A stretch of 6,809 nt of DNA from an uncultured Ignavibacteriota bacterium. Lineage in GTDB: Bacteria > Bacteroidota > Ignavibacteria > Tepidaquicellales > Tepidaquicellaceae. The notes beneath the pieces are model-generated. The model was given only the letters and a program-made list of their open reading frames with translations. It had not been told where the DNA came from and ran no database searches. The position numbers and the translations under genes are program-made. The stretch is taken from NCBI GenBank assembly GCA_937915485.1, contig CALGII010000092.1, positions 1-6,809 on the forward strand. The letters run 5' to 3'. This document shows, piece by piece, positions 1 through 6,803 of this stretch; position 1 is the first letter of the stretch, and each line of letters opens with the position of its first letter.

Positions 1-362
1 AACAATTGAATGATTTCACAAAATTTTATTTCAACAAATTCCCTTTCGACAGGTCGGAAGAGGAAATCAGGTTCTCCGACCTCAGAAAATACTCCAGGCG
101 CGAAGGAATTCTGGTTGAGTTCCCGAGATTCACAAAGCAGCAGATAATCAAGACCGCGGGAGCGGACGTGAAACTTCCTGCGGGAATTTCGAGGCACATC
201 CTTGATAACCGCGTTCTCCACGTCAGGTACGATATAAATAAACTCAGAGACGATGAGGGGCTCGAGAAAAAGAGAAAGGAACTCGACGCCTACCTGCTCT
301 CGAAAATTGACAATAACAAGGTAAGACAGTACCGCGAATCTGTAATTGTATTCGACGAATGA
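1..362 (+). CDS. 3' end of an unrecognised protein gene, truncated by the window edge
   Basis: The reading frame is open from the left edge to a TGA at 360-362. The first possible start, a TTG at 6, is preceded in frame by a sense codon (CAA), so the gene most likely begins outside the window and about 119 C-terminal residues are visible. The visible part is soluble-looking, rich in charged residues, with no membrane segment or signal peptide. It holds a basic, aromatic stretch (FSDLRKYSRREG), a segment reading KLPAGISRHIL, and a charged helical tail ending in VIVFDE. I do not recognise the family and assign no function. The stop overlaps the start of the downstream permease, which implies co-transcription and probably translational coupling with the Lol genes. 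Codon use looks like that of its neighbours, and the unbroken frame supports a real gene. Confidence 0.75.
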   Translation, partial: QLNDFTKFYFNKFPFDRSEEEIRFSDLRKYSRREGILVEFPRFTKQQIIKTAGADVKLPAGISRHILDNRVLHVRYDINKLRDDEGLEKKRKELDAYLLSKIDNNKVRQYRESVIVFDE

Positions 363-1591
363 TGAGGACCGAACTTTTCATAGCGAAACGTTATCTTTTC
401 TCAAGAAGAAAAATCAATTTCATTACGGTTATATCGGCGATTTCCGTGCTGGGTGTGACTATCGGCGTAGCGGCGATGATTATTGTCCTGTCGGTGTTTA
501 ACGGTTTCAGCAAGAAGGTAACTAACGTACTGATAGGTTTTGACCCGCATATACGAATCGAAGCGAAGGGCTCGTCGAAAATCGACAATTACGAATCTCT
601 GCTAAGCACGATAAACGCGAACGGCATCGAAAACGCGTCGGCGTTCACGCTTAACAAGGGAATGCTCGCGACGAAAGAAGTCAACAAAGTCCTCTTAATA
701 AAGGGAGTCGACGAGAACAACATTGAGAAAGTGTCGGGTATAAAGAAATACACACATTACGGAAAATTCGACTTGCGCGACGAAGGTGGTTTCGGCAGCA
801 TTATTATCGGATTCTCCCTCGCGAATAGCCTGAGGGTTTTCATCGGCGACACACTCACTATCGTGAGCCCCGTAGGACTCGAATATTCCTTGACTCAGTT
901 CATCGAACCTATTACGAGGCAGTTCATCGTTCGCGGTATTTTCGATTCCGATAACCGCGACTACGATTCAAAGTACGCGTACATCTCCATCGATAACGCG
1001 CAGGGGCTTTTTAAACTCGGCGGAACCGTGAACGGAATCGAGATGAGACTGAACGATATGAACGAGTCGAACAACATGAAACTTAAACTGCAGTCGGCGA
1101 TAGGAACTGATAAGTACAACATAATGACCTGGTACGACCTGCACGAGGATTTCTATTCAATACTAAAGATTGAAAGATGGGTCGCTTTCATAATTCTGAG
1201 CCTCATTATCGCGGTTGCTTCTTTCAACATACTCGGCTCGCTTACGATGACAGTTATAGAAAAGAAAAGGGACATCGGAATTCTCAAGGCGCTCGGCGCT
1301 ACGGACGCGGTGATTACGAGAATTTTCATGTTTGAGGGCATAGTCGTAGGACTCGTCGGAATGGTTGCAGGCTCGCTTCTCGGACTCGGCATTTCCCTAG
1401 CGCAAATGTATTTCAAGATTTACAAACTCGACACGAGCGTTTACAAACTCGAAGCGCTGCCCGTCGAACTTCGGTTCACGGATTTTATTTTCATTCCGCT
1501 CGCTGCGCTTGTATTGTGTTTTCTCGCGTCGCTTTATCCGTCAATACGCGCGGCAAGGCAGAAACCCGTGGAATCAATAAGATGGGAGTAA
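359..1591 (+). CDS. lolC: LolC/LolE-family lipoprotein-releasing ABC transporter permease
   Basis: Inner-membrane permease that, with LolD, extracts lipoproteins from the inner membrane for delivery to the outer membrane. The 410 residues match the usual family length (about 400). Layout: short cytoplasmic N-terminus with the family pattern FIAKRYLFSRRK; first membrane helix about 21-47 (ending LSVFNGF); a large periplasmic domain about 50-270; then three helices near 274-300, 318-347 and 372-395, i.e. the MacB-like N-terminal domain plus FtsX-like C-terminal domain order. The EKKRDIGILKALGAT stretch (301-315) after helix 2 is the conserved ATPase-coupling region, and the C-terminus SIRAARQKPVESIRWE is typical. 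Two ATGs occur in tandem (359 and 362); both overlap the preceding stop, and no Shine-Dalgarno is visible, so initiation is probably coupled. Only one LolC/E-type gene is present, suggesting a homodimeric permease. FtsX or MacB are less likely given the N-terminus and the lolD partner. The symbol could equally be lolE. Confidence 0.9.
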   Translation: MMRTELFIAKRYLFSRRKINFITVISAISVLGVTIGVAAMIIVLSVFNGFSKKVTNVLIGFDPHIRIEAKGSSKIDNYESLLSTINANGIENASAFTLNKGMLATKEVNKVLLIKGVDENNIEKVSGIKKYTHYGKFDLRDEGGFGSIIIGFSLANSLRVFIGDTLTIVSPVGLEYSLTQFIEPITRQFIVRGIFDSDNRDYDSKYAYISIDNAQGLFKLGGTVNGIEMRLNDMNESNNMKLKLQSAIGTDKYNIMTWYDLHEDFYSILKIERWVAFIILSLIIAVASFNILGSLTMTVIEKKRDIGILKALGATDAVITRIFMFEGIVVGLVGMVAGSLLGLGISLAQMYFKIYKLDTSVYKLEALPVELRFTDFIFIPLAALVLCFLASLYPSIRAARQKPVESIRWE

Positions 1592-1607
1592 CAAAATAAA
1601 CAAAACT

Positions 1608-2264
1608 ATGATTGAATTATCAAATATTTCAAAGTCTTACAGGATTACGAAAACCTATTCGCTGAATGTACTCAAAGGCATCGACCTTAAGATTAACAGG
1701 GGCGAGATTGCGGCGATTGTCGGTAAATCCGGCGCGGGGAAAAGCACTCTCCTGCATATTATCGGCACGCTCGACAAGCCCGACACGGGCAGTATGACAT
1801 TCGACGGAACTGACGTATTCGCGCTTAACGACAAGCAGATTGCTGCTTTCAGGGCGAAGGACGTCGGCTTTATATTTCAGTTCCACCATCTTCTGCCGGA
1901 ATTTACTGCGCTGGAAAACGTGCAAATCGCATCGAGGATTGCGGGCAGTGTTAACGCGGACAGAGCCAAAGAACTTCTTGTCGAGGTCGGACTCGAAGAC
2001 AGGATAAACCACAAGCCGTCAGAACTTTCTGGAGGCGAAGCCCAGAGAGTCGCTATCGCGCGCGCGCTTGTCAACTCCCCCGCTATAATTCTCGCAGACG
2101 AACCGACGGGTAATCTCGACTCGCAGAACGCGGATGCCGTAATAGAATTGATTTTCAGACTGCGGGAAAAATTCGGTCAGACTTTCGTCATCGTCACGCA
2201 CAACGAGGAATTCGCGGCAAATTGCGACAGGATTATAAAAATGTCGGACGGAAAGATTCTATGA
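1608..2264 (+). CDS. lolD: LolD-like lipoprotein-releasing ABC transporter ATPase
   Basis: Cytoplasmic ATPase that powers the LolC/E permease encoded just upstream. The 218 residues are near the usual LolD length and contain one complete ABC domain: Walker A GKSGAGKST (39-47), Q-loop FQFHHLLPEFTALENV (Q91), signature LSGGEAQRVAIARAL (140-154), Walker B ILADEPTGNLD (161-171) and the switch histidine in VTHNE (H198). The FHHLLPEF and DEPTGNLD wording is typical of the LolD/MacB/FtsE group (MJ0796 type), and the adjacent LolC/E permease favours LolD. All catalytic residues are present. The gene starts 16 bases after the permease stop; a GGGAG lies about 19 bases before the ATG, too far to be a normal ribosome binding site. 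The TGA at 2262-2264 is followed at once by the AT-rich control region of the next operon. Confidence 0.92.
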   Translation: MIELSNISKSYRITKTYSLNVLKGIDLKINRGEIAAIVGKSGAGKSTLLHIIGTLDKPDTGSMTFDGTDVFALNDKQIAAFRAKDVGFIFQFHHLLPEFTALENVQIASRIAGSVNADRAKELLVEVGLEDRINHKPSELSGGEAQRVAIARALVNSPAIILADEPTGNLDSQNADAVIELIFRLREKFGQTFVIVTHNEEFAANCDRIIKMSDGKIL

Positions 2265-2269
2265 AAGAA

Positions 2270-2319
2270 TTAACATTTTCTTTACAATAATTTTACTTTA
2301 CGTAAACAATATTTTTACT
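2270..2319 (+). promoter_or_regulatory. Pho-box-like array: five hexamers at exact 11-base spacing
   Basis: Five related hexamers start at 2270 (TTAACA), 2281 (TTTACA), 2292 (TTTACT), 2303 (TAAACA) and 2314 (TTTACT), each exactly 11 bases after the last. All keep T at position 1 and AC at positions 4-5. Direct repeats with one-helical-turn spacing are the known recognition pattern of PhoB/PhoP response regulators; the Bacillus PhoP consensus is TT(A/T)ACA-like with roughly 5-base spacers. The array starts 6 bases after the lolD stop and ends 13 bases before pstB, so it most plausibly drives pstB-phoU and the gene after them under phosphate limitation. The repeat geometry is seen directly; the regulator identity is inferred. 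The core promoter is not clear: TTTACA (2281-2286) with TAAACA (2303-2308) at 16-base spacing is a weak -35/-10 candidate overlapping the repeats. Confidence 0.65.
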
Positions 2320-2332
2320 TTTTTGGACACGA

Positions 2333-3097
2333 ATGAATATTGAAAACGCGAAAATCGAGATTGACAGTCTAAACCTGTATTACGGTAGAACGCAGGCGTT
2401 GAAGAACGTAACTTTTAAAATTGAAACCAATAAGATAACAGCGCTAATCGGACCCTCCGGCTGCGGCAAATCGACGTTTTTAAGGACTCTGAACAGGATG
2501 AATGACCTTATAGGAGGCGTTAAGATTTCAGGTACAGTGCTTATCGACGGGAAGAATATCTATGATAAGAAGACCGACGTCGTGAGCCTGAGGAGGAACG
2601 TCGGAATGGTTTTTCAAAAATCAAATCCGTTTCCGAAATCAATCTACGATAACGTTGCATACGGACCGAAAATTAACGGCATACGGAAAAAAGAATGGCT
2701 CGACGATATAGTCGAGACAAGCCTTAAAAGAGCGGCTATATGGGACGAGGTGAAAGACAGGCTCGGAGAGAACGCCGCGGGACTCTCAGGCGGGCAGCAG
2801 CAGCGGGTCTGTATCGCGCGCGCTCTCGCTGTCAATCCCGGAGTTATTCTGATGGACGAGCCCGCAAGCGCGCTCGACCCGATTTCAACTTCGAAAATTG
2901 AGGAACTTATTTTTAATTTGAAAAAAATTATTACAATCGTTATCGTGACGCATAACATGCAGCAGGCGGCAAGAGTAAGCGATTACACTGCGTATTTCCT
3001 CAACGGCGAAATGATTGAATACGACAGGACAAGAAATATTTTTACAGAACCGAAAGACGAAAGAACTCAAAACTACATAACAGGTAAATTCGGATAA
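2333..3097 (+). CDS. pstB: Phosphate ABC transporter ATP-binding protein PstB
   Basis: ATPase subunit of the high-affinity phosphate importer PstSCAB, also part of the PhoR/PhoU signalling complex at the inner membrane. The 254 residues are full length for PstB. Seen: LNLYYGRTQALKNVTFKI near the N-terminus, Walker A GPSGCGKST (40-48), RTLNRMNDLI directly after it, Q-loop MVFQKSNPFPKSIYDNVAYGP (Q95), signature LSGGQQQRVCIARALA (151-166), Walker B VILMDEPASALDP (171-183), switch histidine in THNMQQAARVSD (H197) and the tail FTEPKDERTQNYITGKFG. The NPFP, DEPASALDP, THNMQQA and YITGKFG wording is diagnostic of PstB over other ABC ATPases. The start at 2333 fits the usual PstB N-terminus; only a weak GGA lies 5 bases ahead. 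Unusually, pstS, pstC and pstA are not adjacent: a Lol operon lies upstream and phoU follows. Likely Pho-regulated from the repeat array upstream. Confidence 0.95.
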   Translation: MNIENAKIEIDSLNLYYGRTQALKNVTFKIETNKITALIGPSGCGKSTFLRTLNRMNDLIGGVKISGTVLIDGKNIYDKKTDVVSLRRNVGMVFQKSNPFPKSIYDNVAYGPKINGIRKKEWLDDIVETSLKRAAIWDEVKDRLGENAAGLSGGQQQRVCIARALAVNPGVILMDEPASALDPISTSKIEELIFNLKKIITIVIVTHNMQQAARVSDYTAYFLNGEMIEYDRTRNIFTEPKDERTQNYITGKFG

Positions 3098-3108
3098 AAT
3101 AAAATTAT

Positions 3109-3801
3109 ATGTATCATTATCTTGAAGAAGAACTCGACCAGTTGAGAACAAAACTCATAAAGATGGGCAGCCTCGTCGAAGAGCAGATAGACTTCGCGAC
3201 GAGAAGCCTGTTTGAGAACAATCCCGAACTGGCTAAGATTGTTATCGACAGGGACGTAAAGGTCGACAAGTACGACGTGAAAATTGACAAGATTTGCCAG
3301 AGAATATTCGCGCTGACGCAGCCCGTAGCCGTCGATTTGAGAATCATAATGGCTGCGCTGAAGATAAACAATGACCTTGAACGAATCGGCGACATAGCCG
3401 TCAACATCGCGGAACGAGCCGAACCGCTTAAAGAAAATCTGGAACTGCTTAAACAGGCGGGCCTGTGCGACATGGCGGAAAAAGTGAAGTTGATGATGAA
3501 CAAGACAATCGACTCTATGGTTAATAACGACCACGAACTCGCTTTCGGCGTGATTAAGTCGGATGACGTGATCGACGAAATGGAAAAGGTTATCTTCCGT
3601 TCGCTCATAGCGAGAATGGAACAGGACCCGTCCATAATTAAACCCTGCGCGCACTGCATAATACTGCTTAGGCATTTCGAAAGGCTCGCGGACCACGCGA
3701 CGAACATCGCGGAAGAAGTAGTCTTCCTCGTTGATGCGAAAATCATTAAGCACAAAAAAAATCTCGATGATTTGGGCGTGAAGCCTGATGAAGTCCTATG
3801 A
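3109..3801 (+). CDS. phoU: Phosphate-signalling protein PhoU
   Basis: Cytoplasmic negative regulator that links the Pst transporter to the PhoR histidine kinase and restrains Pho regulon expression when phosphate is plentiful. The 230 residues form the expected two repeated helical-bundle halves. Each half carries the metal-binding E/DxxxD-type motif: NNDLERIGDIAVNIAE (87-102) and RHFERLADHATNIAE (188-202), with the key glutamates E91 and E191 exactly 100 residues apart. The family's QPVAVDLRII segment (71-80) is intact. An unusual-looking CAHC (180-183) sits just before the second motif. The gene follows pstB by 11 AT-rich bases with no clear Shine-Dalgarno, consistent with one transcript. 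Its last 14 bases overlap the first candidate start of the downstream outer-membrane protein gene. Confidence 0.94.
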   Translation: MYHYLEEELDQLRTKLIKMGSLVEEQIDFATRSLFENNPELAKIVIDRDVKVDKYDVKIDKICQRIFALTQPVAVDLRIIMAALKINNDLERIGDIAVNIAERAEPLKENLELLKQAGLCDMAEKVKLMMNKTIDSMVNNDHELAFGVIKSDDVIDEMEKVIFRSLIARMEQDPSIIKPCAHCIILLRHFERLADHATNIAEEVVFLVDAKIIKHKKNLDDLGVKPDEVL

Positions 3802-5737
3802 CATGAGACCGCTGCATGGAATAATATTACTTTTCTTTCTCTCGCTCACCGCGGCGTCCTCTTTCGCTCAGCAAAGCGATACACTAAGGCAGAACATACC
3901 CCCGAAAGACTCCGTTCTTCCTTTTGATTACAATAAAATTGTAAAAGACAATGTCATCTCTCGATATTCCGACACGACGGGATATGACGCGTTCATCTGG
4001 AATGACAAGCGGACTCTCGGAGAAATTCTAAACGAGAAAGCCGGCTTTCTTATAAATAATTTCGGCGGCTCGAGCCGTACCGCAATTAATTATTTCGGCG
4101 GTGACCGCATTGGATTGTACAGAGACGGAATTCCGCTGAACAACATTTTCCTTGACGGATTCGACGCCGAAAATATTTCGGTGAACGAAATCGGGAAGTT
4201 GGAGGAAATAAGCCCTTCACTGTCGTTCCTTTACGGACCGTATTCGAGCAACGGCGCGGTTAATATCGTCACTAAAGACAGATTCGTGCCTAATATGTTT
4301 TCCCAGTTGCGCTACACGCAAGATCGCGACGGCGCGCTCTACGCGGATTTCAACATCAATTTTCCCGTTTCGCGAAAGTTCGGATTACAACTCGGGCTTG
4401 GCAACCACGGCTCCGACGGGCATTACGCTAACAGCGATTTTGCTCTCTGGAGAGGAAGAATAAGACTTAATTACTTTCCTTCCGACAGGATAAACATAAA
4501 ACTCAATTATTACCAGAACAAACTGCAGCGCGGTTTGAATGACGGGCTCGTCAACTCGACGAAAGATACTCTGATAGACCCGAAACTCGCCGATGTGAAT
4601 AATACGGACGCCTATGAAAAATGGTCTAATTATTACTCGGACATTCAAACAACACTGAGACTCTTCAACGACAGGAACTCTCTGACCAGGATTCAACTTT
4701 ATACTCAGAATCTTACCCGCGCCTACCGTGACGAGGAGAACAGAACTGCACCGAATGGAGTGTTTGTCAGCGACGACTATCATTTCATAAATTACGGTGT
4801 CAGCGTAAATCAGAATCTGTTCGTTAAATTTACGAAAGATATTGTCTCTGATCTCAATGCAGGATACACCTATTCCTACAACTCATCAAATTTCGACAGG
4901 TATTACTACATCCCGAATACGGCAGAGAAAATGGTTACGTCGGGAGGTTACAACACAAACCAAAGCAGCGTGTATTCGCGGCTTGACGTGGGCATCGCGG
5001 ACCTGAAACTTTCGGGAGGCGTTAAAGCAGACTTCTATCCCTCTGACAGGTTCTTTGGTTTCGGCGGTCAAGGCGAGTATTTATTCAGGTTAAGCGATGA
5101 TGTATCTTTAAAAATAATAGCGGGAGGAAGCCTTTATAAATACAAAAGTTTTTATCTCGGAGAATATTACTACGAAAATGAGTTCAGCAGCGGCATAAAC
5201 GAAATGGGATTCGCTTTAGCATATGACGGACTGAAATTCAAACTTATGTTCAGGAATATAATAAATGACGAAAATGTTTCATTCAAAAATGCTTATGCGG
5301 ATTTTTCATACATTACGAAATATTTCGACGTCCTCGCGAACTTAACGACTCTGGGAGGCGATGCCGTTGATTTAAAGGGATTCCCTGAATTGTATTTCAA
5401 ATCGGATATTTCGTATCACGATTTTCTTTTCAAAAATAAACTAAACCTGAGAACAGGATTCAACATCAAGTATATGAGTTCTCTTTCGGCCGTGTATTAT
5501 TATCCGCGGTACAACGTAATCGGTTATCAGTATCCCGGAAGCGGCAGTTACAAGGGCTCTAACTTTTACGTTGATTTTTATGTGGGCGCCAGAATCGGAA
5601 AAGCCAACATCAACCTCACGTTCGCGAATTTGTTCAATACGCTTTTCTATGATTCTTATTTATATCCGTGGGATGAGAGAGGCGGATTACTGAAGTCACT
5701 TTCGAGGTTTACTATTACCTGGGATTTCTGGAACTAA
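3788..5737 (+). CDS. TonB-dependent-receptor-like outer-membrane protein (plug plus beta barrel)
   Basis: A 649-residue secreted protein. A hydrophobic signal peptide (about residues 9-24) ends in SSFA before QQSD, a plausible signal peptidase I site after A27. Residues about 75-165 resemble a TonB-dependent receptor plug: TLGEILNEKAGFLI, then RIGLYRDGIPLNN, then FLYGPYSSNGAVNIVTK (147-163), the usual end of the plug. The rest alternates polar and aromatic residues with many Tyr/Asn/Asp, as in barrel strands, and ends in the aromatic strand SRFTITWDFWN. No clear TonB box and no carboxypeptidase-like N-terminal domain are seen, and at 649 residues it is short, close to BtuB size. The ATG at 3788 lies inside phoU; an in-frame ATG at 3803 starts just after the phoU stop and gives a tighter signal peptide, so it may be the true start. 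Substrate unknown; the pstB-phoU context hints at phosphate or an organophosphate, by position only. Confidence 0.82.
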   Translation: MKSYDMRPLHGIILLFFLSLTAASSFAQQSDTLRQNIPPKDSVLPFDYNKIVKDNVISRYSDTTGYDAFIWNDKRTLGEILNEKAGFLINNFGGSSRTAINYFGGDRIGLYRDGIPLNNIFLDGFDAENISVNEIGKLEEISPSLSFLYGPYSSNGAVNIVTKDRFVPNMFSQLRYTQDRDGALYADFNINFPVSRKFGLQLGLGNHGSDGHYANSDFALWRGRIRLNYFPSDRINIKLNYYQNKLQRGLNDGLVNSTKDTLIDPKLADVNNTDAYEKWSNYYSDIQTTLRLFNDRNSLTRIQLYTQNLTRAYRDEENRTAPNGVFVSDDYHFINYGVSVNQNLFVKFTKDIVSDLNAGYTYSYNSSNFDRYYYIPNTAEKMVTSGGYNTNQSSVYSRLDVGIADLKLSGGVKADFYPSDRFFGFGGQGEYLFRLSDDVSLKIIAGGSLYKYKSFYLGEYYYENEFSSGINEMGFALAYDGLKFKLMFRNIINDENVSFKNAYADFSYITKYFDVLANLTTLGGDAVDLKGFPELYFKSDISYHDFLFKNKLNLRTGFNIKYMSSLSAVYYYPRYNVIGYQYPGSGSYKGSNFYVDFYVGARIGKANINLTFANLFNTLFYDSYLYPWDERGGLLKSLSRFTITWDFWN

Positions 5738-6789
5738 GAAAGGAGCCTCTTGCAGGCTTCAAACACTTCGTCAACGCTGATGTTTCGAATGCACTTGAAC
5801 TCATATTCGCCTTTCCACTTGCACTGCGCGGGTTTCGGAGAATTGAAGAAACACGGACTGCAGTCGTAATCTTTTCTTACTATCTCGCTCTTTGTTTTCC
5901 ACGGATACAATTCCCTGTAATTCGTGTATCCGAAAATCGCTACGGTTGGTATCAAAAATGCAGCGGACGAATGCAGAAATGCCGTATCGTTCGAAACGAA
6001 CAGACAGCATTGTTTAAGCCTCGACATCGAATCCATATAGTTCGGAGTGGATGCGAGCAGCGCCTTGCCGCCAAGCATTGCTTTAACTTCCTCATTTAAT
6101 TCCGTCTCGCTCCCGAAAAGCAGTATTTGCGCCCCGTATTCACCAATCAATCTCTTTCCCAGTTCGGCATATTTTTCCTTCGCCCAGCGCTTATGAATGT
6201 GGTTCTTGAGAGTCGAAGAACCGCAGTGAAAACCGATTATCGGCTTCTTGATGTCAATCCCGTTTTTCTGAAGCCAGAGTATTCCGGTATTCTCTTCATC
6301 CTCGCTCATATATACTTCCATGCTGCCAATCTCATCGTCCCGGAAATCAACAATATTCTTTATCAGATTTGTGTTCTGAAGCACGTTATGAATGTTCTTT
6401 TCCTCGCGCACCCTGATGTTGTTCAGAAATTCACCCCGCAGAATTCCCGAGTGTAGATATTCGTGCCCCAGCCTCTTATTTGCCCCTATGACCCTGTTCA
6501 CAGCGTTATATTCTGCCCTGTTCGACGGATAAACGTTTATCGAAATGAAATAGTCGTTCTTTCTCAATGCAATCAACTCTTTAATCGACTTTGCCTTCGG
6601 CTGGTTAAGGAAATCTATGAAATATATGTTTCGAATATACGGGGAGCATCTGTATAGTTCACTTACAGATTTAAACATAACCATCATATCTATATGATAA
6701 TTGGGCAGTTTTTCGTGAAGTAATTTCAAGGAAGGCGAAAACATTAAGGCATCGCCTATTCCCGACAATGCATTAATGAGTATGTTCAT
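5734..6789 (-). CDS. Glycosyltransferase family 9 (heptosyltransferase-like) protein
   Basis: Likely a cytoplasmic GT-B fold glycosyltransferase adding a heptose or other sugar to lipopolysaccharide core or another surface glycan. The 351 residues are normal for the ADP-heptose:LPS heptosyltransferase family. N-terminal half: ILINALSGIGDALMFSPSLKLL, with the conserved GIGDAL at 10-15 (D13 at the usual acidic position). C-terminal half: IIGFHCGSS (184-192), RWAKEKYAELGKRL (201-214), ILLFGSETE (222-230), and SNDTAFLHSSAAFLIPTVAIFG (266-287), the donor-sugar binding stretch. Four cysteines near the end (C310, C313, C323, C333) form the CxPC...C...C pattern often seen in this family. The ATG at 6787-6789 has a good ribosome binding site. 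Sugar and acceptor cannot be told from sequence; I would not name it waaC or waaF. It converges on the barrel gene with a 4-base overlap and is probably the downstream member of an operon beyond the right edge. Confidence 0.88.
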   Translation of the reverse strand: MNILINALSGIGDALMFSPSLKLLHEKLPNYHIDMMVMFKSVSELYRCSPYIRNIYFIDFLNQPKAKSIKELIALRKNDYFISINVYPSNRAEYNAVNRVIGANKRLGHEYLHSGILRGEFLNNIRVREEKNIHNVLQNTNLIKNIVDFRDDEIGSMEVYMSEDEENTGILWLQKNGIDIKKPIIGFHCGSSTLKNHIHKRWAKEKYAELGKRLIGEYGAQILLFGSETELNEEVKAMLGGKALLASTPNYMDSMSRLKQCCLFVSNDTAFLHSSAAFLIPTVAIFGYTNYRELYPWKTKSEIVRKDYDCSPCFFNSPKPAQCKWKGEYEFKCIRNISVDEVFEACKRLLS

Positions 6790-6798
6790 TCTTTTTTA

Positions 6799-6803
6799 TC
6801 CTT
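6799..6803 (-). promoter_or_regulatory. Shine-Dalgarno site of the glycosyltransferase gene
   Basis: On the minus strand AAGGA lies 9 bases before the ATG at 6787-6789; a second AAGGA overlaps it just upstream (6803-6807). This fixes the start of the glycosyltransferase gene and is the only strong ribosome binding site in the window; the plus-strand genes show weak or no such sites. Confidence 0.65.

Noticed and set aside
6..8. TTG at position 6 as the true start of the first gene
   Set aside because: The frame stays open upstream to the window edge and no ribosome binding site can be assessed, so truncation is the simpler reading.
2058..2068. Alternating GCGCGC run in lolD
   Set aside because: It falls in the conserved IARAL coding segment after the ABC signature and is explained by Ala/Arg codon choice.
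1629..2201. Minus-strand frames opposite lolD
   Set aside because: They are antisense to an intact ABC ATPase with every motif in place and show no recognisable protein features.
3073..3755. Two long minus-strand open frames (226 and 212 codons) opposite phoU
   Set aside because: Both lie entirely antisense to a clearly recognisable PhoU. Their predicted proteins have biased composition (Ser/Ile-rich or Phe/Val/Arg-rich) with no family signature, as expected of shadow frames.
5744..5758. Small hairpin AGCCT / AGGCT with a 5-base loop just after the barrel gene stop
   Set aside because: The stem is only 5 pairs and no T-run follows on the plus strand; it lies within the coding end of the convergent gene, so I do not call it a terminator.
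6127..6657. Two plus-strand frames opposite the glycosyltransferase gene
   Set aside because: They lie inside a minus-strand gene with clear GT9 motifs and a good ribosome binding site; no signature in their translations.
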